Of a stretch of DNA of 64,000 bases, positions 10,457 through 18,370 are shown piece by piece. The notes beneath the pieces are model-generated. The model was not told the DNA's origin. It did no database searches and saw only the letters and a list, made by a program, of their open reading frames with translations. Within the stretch, counting starts at the first letter, position 1; each line of letters opens with the position of its first letter. The translations under genes were made by a program, and so were the position numbers. Source of the stretch: Vibrio renipiscarius (GTDB lineage: Bacteria; Pseudomonadota; Gammaproteobacteria; Enterobacterales; Vibrionaceae); contig NZ_JTKH01000025.1 of assembly GCF_000827885.1 (NCBI RefSeq), positions 1 to 64,000 of the forward strand. Reading direction: 5' to 3'.

Positions 10457-11173
10457 TTAAGCAATCTTCGCTGCCGCATCTGAATCTAAATACCATTCTG
10501 TTTCGCCAGTCGTAGACTGAATTTTCGCTGCAGGGTAAGGCAGCTCAGAAGCATCAATGGTTGAAATTTCGTTGACGATGGTCACTTTGCCAGCGCCAAG
10601 TACCAGGTAACTAATACGTTTGGCGGCTTGTAGTACTTTCGCCGTTTTTGATACACGAATTTGACCCGACTCAGGGTGAGACGCCAACACCGATAAGTTT
10701 TCATCGTTGTAGTTTGTCACACCTGGAAATAGTGACGCCGTATGGCCATCAGCGCCAACACCGAGCAAAATCCAATCGAATACTGGCGTACCGTTTTCAC
10801 ATGGGATCACATCAGCCATCTCTTTTGCAAAACGTACCGCTTCGGCTTGAGGCTCATCTTCACCACGAATACGGTGGATGTTTTCAGCTGGAATGGCGAT
10901 TTGGCTGAAAAGTAGCGTGTTTGCTTCGCCAAAGTTGCTTTCTGCGTCATCAGGCGCCACACAGCGCTCATCACCCCACCAGAAGTGAAGGTTTTGCCAT
11001 TGAATCGCTGTGGCAAAGGGTTCGCTTGCCAGCAGCTTAAACAGCATTTTTGGCGTGCTACCGCCAGAGAGTGAGATATGCACAGCTCGGCCTAATTCGC
11101 TGTAGGTTTGCATATCCTTCGCCAGGCTTTCAACAACCTGATCTGCCGTATCAAAGATCTTATGATTGATCAT
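10457..11173 (-). CDS. pgl: 6-phosphogluconolactonase
   Basis: Hydrolyses 6-phosphoglucono-lactone between the zwf and gnd steps. 238 residues, DevB/NagB-like family. Visible signatures: LSGGSTPKMLFKLL near residue 35, WWGDERCV near residue 67 and LLGVGADGHTASLFPG near residue 136. The ATG overlaps the zwf stop by 4 nt, indicating translational coupling. Confidence 0.96.
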   Translation of the reverse strand: MINHKIFDTADQVVESLAKDMQTYSELGRAVHISLSGGSTPKMLFKLLASEPFATAIQWQNLHFWWGDERCVAPDDAESNFGEANTLLFSQIAIPAENIHRIRGEDEPQAEAVRFAKEMADVIPCENGTPVFDWILLGVGADGHTASLFPGVTNYNDENLSVLASHPESGQIRVSKTAKVLQAAKRISYLVLGAGKVTIVNEISTIDASELPYPAAKIQSTTGETEWYLDSDAAAKIA

Positions 11174-12675
11174 AGTTCGCAGTAATCCGTATCGGTTAGG
11201 TTTTTACAAGGGAAGCGCCATGCGCGTCCATCGCGTTGTAATAAATCGTCACACTCTTTTGGTCCCCATGTACCACAGGCATAACCAAACAGTGATTGAG
11301 GGTCTTGTTTGAAATCAAGGATCGGCTGAACATATTGCCAGCAAGCTTCTACTGCGTCACTGCGGGCAAAGAGCGTTGCATCACCGTTAAGCGCATCAAG
11401 CAATAGGCGTTCATATGCGGTGAGCATTTGAGTCTCTTGCAAATCCGCATAGTGGAAATTCATCTTCACTTCTTTGGCTTTAAAGCCCGCACCAGGCTGC
11501 TTTAGACCGAAGCTCATTTGAATGCCTTCATCTGGCTGGATACGAATGATCAGCTTGTTTTCTGGCGCATCTTGGCCAAATACAGGGTGCGGCGTGTTTT
11601 TAAAGTGAATCACGACTTCTGTCACGCGGGTCGGTAAACGTTTACCGGTGCGCACGTAAAATGGCACGCCATTCCAACGCCAGTTGTTGATGTAGGCTTT
11701 AAGACCAACGTAGGTTTCAGTACGTGAATCTTCAGCAACGCCATGTTCTTCACGATAGCCTGGCAAGTGCTGGCCACGAACGTCTGACGCCGTGTATTGA
11801 CCAAGCACCAAGTTGTTGCGTAGGTCGTCTTCTTCTAACGGCTTCAAGCAATGCAGAACTTTGGCTACTTCATCGCGGATCGCGTTTGCATTGATTTGCG
11901 CAGGTGGCTCCATGCCAACCATTGCCAAGACTTGCAGCAAGTGGTTTTGGAACATATCGCGCATTGCGCCTGAACCATCGTAGTAACCACCACGATCTTC
12001 AACGCCAAGGAATTCTGCGCCAGTGATTTCGACATAATCAATGAAGTTGCGGTTCCATAGCGGTTCAAACATCGCGTTTGAAAAACGCAACACCAAAAGG
12101 TTTTGCACGGTCTCTTTACCAAGGTAATGGTCAATGCGGTAGATTTGGTGTTCTTGGAAATGTTCGTGGATATCTTTATCCAGTTGGCGTGCTGACGCTA
12201 AATCATAGCCAAAAGGCTTTTCTACAATCAGACGTTTCCAACCGGTTTGCTCATCGTTCAGACCATGAGCGGCAAGGCTTGCAGGAATAACACTGTACAA
12301 GCTTGGTGGCGTTGCGAGGTAGTATAGGGTGTTGCGTTGCTCAAACTGATATTTGTCGGCAAGTTGGTCAAGACGAACGGTTAGTTTGCTGTAATCGGCA
12401 GAATCCGACGTGTTGATCGCTTGGTAGTGAAGATGATCAATAAAGGCATCCAACGTCGCTGGCTCAGTTTTCTCCATTTCTTGAAGAGAGCGCTTCAGCT
12501 TGTCACGGTATGATTCGTCACTATATTCAGTGCGGCTTACGCCTAAAATCGCGAAATTATCAGGTAACTGCTTATTCGCATAGAGGTGGTATAGAGCGGG
12601 GATCAACTTACGATATGTTAAGTCGCCCGAAGCACCAAAAATAACGATGCTGCTGTTTTCTGGAATTACCATCAT
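11170..12675 (-). CDS. zwf: Glucose-6-phosphate 1-dehydrogenase
   Basis: First, NADP-dependent step of the oxidative pentose phosphate pathway. 501 residues, normal length. Seen: the nucleotide-binding FGASGDLTYRKL motif near residue 13, the active-site RIDHYLGKE motif near residue 180 and EKPFGYD just before it. Two adjacent ATG codons begin the gene (MMV); GGGA lies a few bases upstream of the first. First gene of the operon; the roughly 500-bp upstream region probably carries its promoter. Confidence 0.98.
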   Translation of the reverse strand: MMVIPENSSIVIFGASGDLTYRKLIPALYHLYANKQLPDNFAILGVSRTEYSDESYRDKLKRSLQEMEKTEPATLDAFIDHLHYQAINTSDSADYSKLTVRLDQLADKYQFEQRNTLYYLATPPSLYSVIPASLAAHGLNDEQTGWKRLIVEKPFGYDLASARQLDKDIHEHFQEHQIYRIDHYLGKETVQNLLVLRFSNAMFEPLWNRNFIDYVEITGAEFLGVEDRGGYYDGSGAMRDMFQNHLLQVLAMVGMEPPAQINANAIRDEVAKVLHCLKPLEEDDLRNNLVLGQYTASDVRGQHLPGYREEHGVAEDSRTETYVGLKAYINNWRWNGVPFYVRTGKRLPTRVTEVVIHFKNTPHPVFGQDAPENKLIIRIQPDEGIQMSFGLKQPGAGFKAKEVKMNFHYADLQETQMLTAYERLLLDALNGDATLFARSDAVEACWQYVQPILDFKQDPQSLFGYACGTWGPKECDDLLQRDGRAWRFPCKNLTDTDYCEL

Positions 12676-13203
12676 CTTTCCCTTAAAACGAGGTAGTGAT
12701 TGCGTGCGTAGGTCTGGCTTTCACTTATATAGTAGGAAAGCAACCTTATCAACGACACCTCAAAATGGATAATCGATGTTACCTATTGGATTGATAGATA
12801 AAATCGACGTTCGTTGAGCTAACACTCAATACGGCGCTGTATTGTCTACGACAATTTGATTCACATCAACTCCCGCGCGTTTAATTGCTTAATATATAAC
12901 TCGTTTTTTACACGGATTGATCAGGTCAGATCGAATATAAGTCAAAGAATCAAACAATTACGCCCATATTTCATTATTCGCCGATGAAGCGCGCCAACCG
13001 CGCTATATCAATGAGTATAGAAGCCATCATGGCTTCAAAGGCATCACGACAAAGCGTTTTTGATACAATTCATTGATAAATGTTACTCTTAATTAACGTG
13101 AATATTGCGTATGCTGAGCAAAGCAACAATCAGTACGGTGGCGCACACGCCACGCAGATGCTCAAAATGTCGGCAATTCATCTAGTTTAACTGAGGGAGT
13201 TCT
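12676..13203. promoter_or_regulatory. Divergent promoter region zwf / cytochrome b562 with several hairpins
   Basis: 528 non-coding bases. It contains an interrupted palindrome ATTGTC-TAC-GACAAT at 12841-12855 (possible zwf operator) and three compact inverted repeats: AGCGCG/CGCGCT (12988-13004), GAAGCCAT/ATGGCTTC (13020-13036) and GTGGCG/CGCCAC (13138-13153). No canonical HexR half-sites were recognised. Function of the hairpins is unknown; they could be part of the cytochrome b562 leader. Confidence 0.45.
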
Positions 13204-13605
13204 ATGTCAAAGCCTGTTGTATTCAAACGAACCTTACTGCTCTTCATGACGATATTTGCTACCCATTCATTTGCTTCGTCATTTGATATCAAAGCGGCAA
13301 TGAATGAAATGAAACTCAATTTTAAGCACGCCGCTGAGGCACAAAGTCTCGAAGATATGAGTTCAGCGATTGCCTCTTTTAACCTCGTACTCGCTGAATT
13401 ACAAAATGCCAATTACCCCGAAGAGAAGCAAGCATTGTATGCGGATGGTTTTGAACAAGTCAGCGCAGTGGTTGACGAGGTGGAAAAACAGTTAGAACAA
13501 GGCAATCTAGAACAGGCAAAAGCTCAACTAAAAGCGATTGATGATTTACGTGTGGAATTTCATGATAAACGTAATCCTAGTATATGGAGTACGATATTTG
13601 GTTGA
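13204..13605 (+). CDS. Cytochrome b562 family protein (periplasmic)
   Basis: 133 residues with a signal peptide (KRTLLLFMTIFATHSFA) and a mature part matching the four-helix cytochrome b562 pattern. The axial heme ligands of E. coli CybC are a methionine near the mature N-terminus and a histidine near the C-terminus; candidates here are a Met in MNEMKLNFK and the His in the terminal EFHDKRN. A good ribosome site (GAGGGAG) supports ATG 13204. Heme binding is probable, but some family members lack heme, so the functional call is cautious. Confidence 0.8.
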   Translation: MSKPVVFKRTLLLFMTIFATHSFASSFDIKAAMNEMKLNFKHAAEAQSLEDMSSAIASFNLVLAELQNANYPEEKQALYADGFEQVSAVVDEVEKQLEQGNLEQAKAQLKAIDDLRVEFHDKRNPSIWSTIFG

Positions 13606-14005
13606 TCCTTGCACATGTACCGCCTTGCACATAGTGCCTCGGGGGCTCACCTGGGGTTCTATGTGGCTGTGATAGGAAAAGCACAAATCTTGTAATTGGA
13701 TGTTTTTTAGGCTGTTTTTGTGCCTGTTTATCATTCAATACAATGGATATGATGCGGGTAAGACAACGACCCTGTGTCGTCATCGCTAATTGCCCAGTTT
13801 AACGTGCCTAAAACCCGCCATAATCGGCCAAAACTATTTTTTCTTTCTCGGCGTAGGGAGTGCGAACTTTGGCGCTGTATAGGTGTGTTGCACGTGGTTT
13901 TTGGTGGTCAAAACGCTGATTTTATCTGTATGATTTTTAAGGGTTTTAATTTGGTGTGTATTTGCGAATGAAATGATAGCCTTGCATCAAATCAAGGAGT
14001 TAATC
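13606..14005. other. Intergenic region with an imperfect 13-bp stem-loop
   Basis: 400 bases upstream of the Qnr-like gene. The main structure is at 13628-13665: CACATAG pairs with CTATGTG and the stem continues through GCCTC/GGGGT with wobble pairs. There is no T-run, so it is not a simple terminator. Two direct copies of CCTTGCACAT begin near 13606 and 13623. No LexA-type CTGT-N8-ACAG site was found. Confidence 0.45.
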
Positions 14006-14671
14006 ATGCATTACCAAGATACCGTATTTGAAAACCAGATTTTTGAAAATCACAGTTTTGCAGGGCAAGACTTAAGTCATGCCAAGTTCCGTCGTTGTAA
14101 GTTTTATCTGTGCGATTTTAGCCGAGCGGTAATGACAGAAACGCATTTTGAACACTGCAGTTTTATCGAACAAGGTGAGCTCGAAGGATGTCATTTTCAT
14201 TATGCGAACCTGCATGACGCTAGTTTTAAGCAATGCCAATTATCAATGAGCCAGTTCGTTGGCGCGAATTGTTTTGGTATTGAGATGCGTGAATGTGACT
14301 TGAAAGGGGCGAATTTCTCCCAAGCTCGTTTCGCTAATCAAATTAGCCATAATGTTTACTTTTGTTCTGCTTATATTACGGGGTGTAATCTCTCTTACGC
14401 GAATATGGAACGCTTATGCATCGAAAAATGTGAGCTGTTTGAAAACCGTTGGATAGACACCAATTTACAAGGCACATCGCTACAAGGATCGGATTTGAGT
14501 CGTGGTGAGTTTTCTGCTGAAATTTGGAGTGGTGTTAGGATCTGTCATTGTGATTTGTCGGACAGTGATTTGACAGGGTTAGATCCGAGAAGAATGGACC
14601 TCACGGGAGTCAAAATCCTTAGTTGGCAGCAATCCCAACTGCTAGAGCCATTGGGACTGATCGTGACATAA
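14006..14671 (+). CDS. qnr: Qnr-family pentapeptide repeat protein
   Basis: 221 residues made almost wholly of A(D/N)LXX-type pentapeptides, forming a right-handed beta-helix that mimics DNA and protects gyrase and topoisomerase IV from fluoroquinolones. Segments such as CSFIEQGELEGC, GANCFGIEMRECDLKGANF, YFCSAYITGCNLSYAN and LDPRRMDLTGVKI closely match what I recall of QnrVC/QnrS proteins, including the single glycine hinge (ISHNVYF region) between the two domains. The start at 14006 follows AAGGAG at 13994; an in-frame upstream start at 13973 is rejected. Gene stands alone with its own terminator and ordinary base composition, so it looks like a resident chromosomal allele. Confidence 0.93.
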   Translation: MHYQDTVFENQIFENHSFAGQDLSHAKFRRCKFYLCDFSRAVMTETHFEHCSFIEQGELEGCHFHYANLHDASFKQCQLSMSQFVGANCFGIEMRECDLKGANFSQARFANQISHNVYFCSAYITGCNLSYANMERLCIEKCELFENRWIDTNLQGTSLQGSDLSRGEFSAEIWSGVRICHCDLSDSDLTGLDPRRMDLTGVKILSWQQSQLLEPLGLIVT

Positions 14672-14691
14672 TTAACCGAGTGTCATCAAAA

Positions 14692-14711
14692 AGCCCAACT
14701 TACGTTGGGCT
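14692..14711. terminator. Terminator between qnr-like gene and msrAB
   Basis: Perfect stem AGCCCAAC/GTTGGGCT with TTAC loop. On the minus strand it is followed by TTTTTGATG, so it best serves transcription arriving from msrAB; it may also stop the qnr transcript. Confidence 0.8.
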
Positions 14712-14742
14712 GTTGAGTATGGCATTTGGTTCTATTGATAGA

Positions 14743-15879
14743 CTAGCTATCGAACAGATAGAGGTATTCACCATAGCCTTGTTTTTCCAGTTCATTTTTC
14801 GGTATAAAACGCATTGACGCCGAGTTCATGCAATAACGTAAGCCGGTTGGGGCTGGGCCGTCTTTAAATACATGTCCTAGGTGCGAGTCACCAAACCGGC
14901 TGCGGACTTCTTTGCGTGGGTAGATCATTTTGTAATCGGTGGTGATGACGACGAAATTATCCTCGATAGGCTTGGTAAAACTTGGCCAACCTGTGCCTGA
15001 ACGATATTTGTCGGTGGATGAAAACAGCGGTTCCCCCGTGACGACATCGACATAAATCCCCATTTCTTTGTTGTCCCAGTATTCGTTCTCAAATGGGCGT
15101 TCTGTACCATCCTTTTGTGTGACGTAATATTGCATTTCCGTCAGCGTTCGTTTGAGTTCCGCATCACTTGGTTTGGAAAAAACCTTTGCTTGGGTCTGTC
15201 CACTGCGCTCATCAATCATTTGACGCAAAGTGGTGGGATTTTTTTCGCGGTCTTCACCGAAAATCGAATCCAGATATTGGTCACGACCTGAGGCGTAGCG
15301 GTAATAGTTGTATCTGACTTTATTGCGCTTGTAATAATCTTGGTGGTATTGCTCTGCTGGCCAAAAGGTCTCAAATTGAATCAGTTCAGTTTGCAGCGGC
15401 TTTTTGAAGATGCCTAACGCGTCAATCTCTGCCATGAATTGTGTGGCGACTTTTTGCTGCTCGGCATCGTGAAAAAAGATAGCAGGGCGGTATTGTGGGC
15501 CGCGATCCACAAAAGAACCTCGGTTATCGGTTGGATCGATGTGGCGGAAGAATTGGTCCAGCACTTGTTCATAGCTCAGCAAGTTGCCGTCGTATTTGAC
15601 TTGGATGACCTCTATATGACCAGATTTTCCTGATGAGACTTGTTTGTAGTTCGGGTTTTCTTGCTCTCCACCTGAATAACCAGAGACAACATCAATCACG
15701 CCAGGAAGTTTTTCTAAATCAGATTCAGTACACCAAAAGCAACCTCCTGCCAGCGTAGCCAATTTAATATTGCTCGACGTTGTTGACGTACGCATATCGC
15801 TATCGGCTTGGCCAATAAATGATGCGGCAAACAGCAAGACCGCTATTACAGGTAATAGTGTAGATAATTTAATCTTCAT
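14743..15879 (-). CDS. msrAB: Peptide methionine sulfoxide reductase MsrA-MsrB fusion, exported
   Basis: Bifunctional repair enzyme reducing both S- and R-methionine sulfoxide. 378 residues: hydrophobic N-terminus (residues 1-25) predicted to be a signal peptide or anchor, an MsrA domain with the catalytic motif GGCFWCTESDLEKLPGV, then an MsrB domain with GTGWPSF and the catalytic-cysteine motif RYCMNSASMRF near residue 352. The exported location suggests repair of periplasmic proteins. Monocistronic, 173 bp from fhs. Confidence 0.95.
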   Translation of the reverse strand: MKIKLSTLLPVIAVLLFAASFIGQADSDMRTSTTSSNIKLATLAGGCFWCTESDLEKLPGVIDVVSGYSGGEQENPNYKQVSSGKSGHIEVIQVKYDGNLLSYEQVLDQFFRHIDPTDNRGSFVDRGPQYRPAIFFHDAEQQKVATQFMAEIDALGIFKKPLQTELIQFETFWPAEQYHQDYYKRNKVRYNYYRYASGRDQYLDSIFGEDREKNPTTLRQMIDERSGQTQAKVFSKPSDAELKRTLTEMQYYVTQKDGTERPFENEYWDNKEMGIYVDVVTGEPLFSSTDKYRSGTGWPSFTKPIEDNFVVITTDYKMIYPRKEVRSRFGDSHLGHVFKDGPAPTGLRYCMNSASMRFIPKNELEKQGYGEYLYLFDS

Positions 15880-16015
15880 ACCATCCTCATTTCGTTTTTC
15901 CCTTTATACCGATAAGAACGGCTAACCGAGCAAAAACTTACAACAAAGCAGCAGAAAGGCGGTAACAAATCGTAAATGAAATTCGTGGGGGGAGGGGGGA
16001 GATAAAAAGGGAGAT

Positions 16016-16045
16016 GAAAAAAAGCGAGCCATATTATAGCTCGCT
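16016..16045 (-). terminator. Terminator of fhs
   Basis: On the minus strand AGCGAGC-N9-GCTCGCT followed by seven T residues, 8 bp after the fhs stop. Confidence 0.9.
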
Positions 16046-16052
16046 ATTTCGA

Positions 16053-17816
16053 TTAGCTTAATCCGATGATGTTACCATCCTCATCGAGATCCAAGTTCAT
16101 GAATGCAGGCTTTTCAGGCAAACCCGGCATTGTCATCACGTTACCACACAACGCATAAATAAAGCCGGCTCCGGCGCACAACTTTAGCTCACGAATCGGC
16201 ACGTTAAAGTGTGTTGGCGCACCTTTGAGATTCGCATCCGCAGAGATGGAAGACGGCGTTTTGGCCAAACACACCGCCAACTGATCAAAACCTTGTTTTT
16301 GGTATTCTTCAAGTTGATGGCGAGCCTGATAACTCAGCGTAACACTGGAGGCGCCATAACCGACTTCAGCAACCGCCATGAGTTTTTCTTCTGTAGTTTG
16401 CTCAAAGCGATAGAGCGGCTTGAATTGAGCGGGCTCTTGGCATTGCTTGATCACTTTTTGAGCCAACTCTAAGGTGCCTTTTCCACCTTTCGCAAACCCT
16501 TCGCTGATCGCCACTTCTACGTTATTAGGCAGTGATTCAATCATCGACTTAAGTGTCGCCAACTCTTGCTCGCTGTCTTGTGGGAAGCGGTTAATCGCGA
16601 CAACGGCTGGTACGCCGTATTTGCTCACATTGTTAATGTGCCATTTTAGGTTATCGAATCCCGCTTCAAGCGCGGCAAGATCATCGCTGAACAATGAGTC
16701 AGGAATCGCTTGTCCTGGTTTTATATCATACAAACCAGAGTTGGCTTTTAAGCCTCGTAACGTCGCCACGATAACCGCACAATCTGGCGCTTTCCCTGCG
16801 ATTTGAGCCTTAATATTACAGGCTTTTTCAAACCCCATGTCTGAGCCAAAACCGCCTTCGGTTACGGTAAATTCCGCCAATTTAGTTGCAATATTATCGG
16901 CAATAATCGAAGAGTTACCGTGAGCGATGTTGGCGAATGGGCCCGCATGAATCAGTGTTGGCACCCCTTCGAGTGTTTGCATGAGCGTTGGTTCAATCGC
17001 GTCTCGCATACTGACGGCCATCGCGCCGGCGACTTGTAGATCTTCGGTCGTAATCGGTTGACCATCTAAGTTGTATGCGACGACGATACGCCCGATACGC
17101 ACGCGCAAATCTTTTAGATCAGATGCGAGTGCTAGAATGGCCATCAGTTCTGAAGCGGCAGAGATATCGAATCCATCTTCGCGCTCATAACCATTGATGG
17201 TTTTACCCATTTCATTTTGACCCACCGTCACCATGCGCAACGCGCGGTCGTTGTGGTCCATCACGCGTTTCCAGATCACGCGTTTAGAATCGATGCGAAG
17301 CGCGGTTAATCCGCTGCGCAGTTCAAAATCATCATAGCCGTTGCGTTGCTCATGGAAAATACGCGCATCGATAGCGGCAGCGGCAAGGTTATGTGCTGCG
17401 GTCACGGCGTGAATGTCGCCCGTTAAGTGCAGATTAAGCTCTTCCATAGGGGCAACTTGCGAATAACCGCCACCGGCTGCACCACCTTTGACGCCAAATA
17501 CTGGGCCCATTGAAGGTTGGCGAATGCACGCGATAACAGAACGCTCTAACTGTGCCAAGCCTTGTGCAAGACCAATCGTGGTGACGGTTTTACCTTCGCC
17601 AAGCGGAGTCGGTGTAATTGCGGTCACAACGATTAATTGGCCTTCTTTCGCGTTGGTCGCCGATTGGTCATTTAATCTTTTTAAGCAGTTAAGAGAGACT
17701 TTGGCTTTATATTGCCCCTGGCTATGAAATTCGTCTTTTTGTAGACCGGCACGAATGGCAATGTCACTAATCGGTGCCAAGTTTGCGCTTCGGCAAATAT
17801 TGATATCAGACAGCAT
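16053..17816 (-). CDS. fhs: Formate-tetrahydrofolate ligase
   Basis: ATP-dependent formylation of tetrahydrofolate, feeding one-carbon metabolism. 587 residues; family members are about 555-590. The P-loop TPLGEGKTVTTIGLAQGL is near residue 70; GGGYSQV and the FANIAHGNSS motif are also present. The start at MLSDINI follows GAGGG; an in-frame extension to 17879 is not supported. Single gene with its own terminator. Confidence 0.97.
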   Translation of the reverse strand: MLSDINICRSANLAPISDIAIRAGLQKDEFHSQGQYKAKVSLNCLKRLNDQSATNAKEGQLIVVTAITPTPLGEGKTVTTIGLAQGLAQLERSVIACIRQPSMGPVFGVKGGAAGGGYSQVAPMEELNLHLTGDIHAVTAAHNLAAAAIDARIFHEQRNGYDDFELRSGLTALRIDSKRVIWKRVMDHNDRALRMVTVGQNEMGKTINGYEREDGFDISAASELMAILALASDLKDLRVRIGRIVVAYNLDGQPITTEDLQVAGAMAVSMRDAIEPTLMQTLEGVPTLIHAGPFANIAHGNSSIIADNIATKLAEFTVTEGGFGSDMGFEKACNIKAQIAGKAPDCAVIVATLRGLKANSGLYDIKPGQAIPDSLFSDDLAALEAGFDNLKWHINNVSKYGVPAVVAINRFPQDSEQELATLKSMIESLPNNVEVAISEGFAKGGKGTLELAQKVIKQCQEPAQFKPLYRFEQTTEEKLMAVAEVGYGASSVTLSYQARHQLEEYQKQGFDQLAVCLAKTPSSISADANLKGAPTHFNVPIRELKLCAGAGFIYALCGNVMTMPGLPEKPAFMNLDLDEDGNIIGLS

Positions 17817-18147
17817 AAAACCCTCAATATTGCGATGAAAGTGGAGAGGAAAACGTTTGCGCAAGAATAATATCGTCAAAATGTGCTTTGTAAAGGATTA
17901 GTTTGTAGCACGTTATTCATTGCAAGTTGCTCACTATGAGACTCGTTAAAGGAATCTACAAGAAAAAAGTGTATTAACCAACTGCAGTTGTGGATTTCTT
18001 TCACTGTATGTCGATGTTATTTGCTGAGCGGATAAACGGGATCAGTTGGGGAGATTGAATCATGTCTTGAACAACGTCATGGCATCTTGGAAAAAGAAAA
18101 GCCCCGCTAGGCATTATTGTCTGGGGGGCTTTCAGTATTCGTATGAC
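17817..18147. promoter_or_regulatory. fhs upstream region
   Basis: 331 non-coding bases. Contains a perfect 12-bp palindrome CAACTGCAGTTG at 17979-17990 that could be a regulator site for fhs, and at the right end the terminator of the convergently placed small gene. Confidence 0.35.
18098..18132 (-). terminator. Terminator of 61-residue protein gene
   Basis: On the minus strand AAAGCCCC...GGGGCTTTTCTTTTT: outer 8-bp stem with a long partly paired loop and a T-rich tail. Confidence 0.75.
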
Positions 18148-18333
18148 TTACCACTCGTCGTCGGGGAATAATTTTCCCTCTGGCGCATAAGGATCATCAT
18201 CAAAAGGATGCTCTGCTTTACTGCGCAGTAAGTCTAACTGATGCTCAAGCATGTTGACGGTGTCATAGTCACCCTCGGAACACGCAACATAAATTTGTTG
18301 CTCGAGTGAACGAATTCTATCTTGGCTACTCAT
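18148..18333 (-). CDS. Small conserved acidic protein, hypothetical
   Basis: 61 residues. A heptad-like N-terminal helix (SSQDRIRSLEQQIYVACSEG) is followed by an acidic tail ending FPDDEW; no signal peptide. ATG 18333 is chosen because a strong AGGAGG lies 5 nt upstream; the in-frame GTG two codons earlier overlaps that site. Own terminator. Function unknown. Confidence 0.75.
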   Translation of the reverse strand: MSSQDRIRSLEQQIYVACSEGDYDTVNMLEHQLDLLRSKAEHPFDDDPYAPEGKLFPDDEW

Positions 18334-18370
18334 ACGCACCTCCTAAACAGGGCAGAAGCGTTGCTGTTTT

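Noticed and set aside
12676..12900. HexR operator upstream of zwf
   Set aside because: No recognisable TGTAAT/ATTACA half-sites; only the unrelated ATTGTC/GACAAT repeat was noted.
13774..13971. 65-codon frame before the qnr-like gene
   Set aside because: No ribosome site and no coding character.
13973..14005. Upstream in-frame start for the qnr-like gene
   Set aside because: The later ATG at 14006 has AAGGAG at correct spacing and matches Qnr N-termini.
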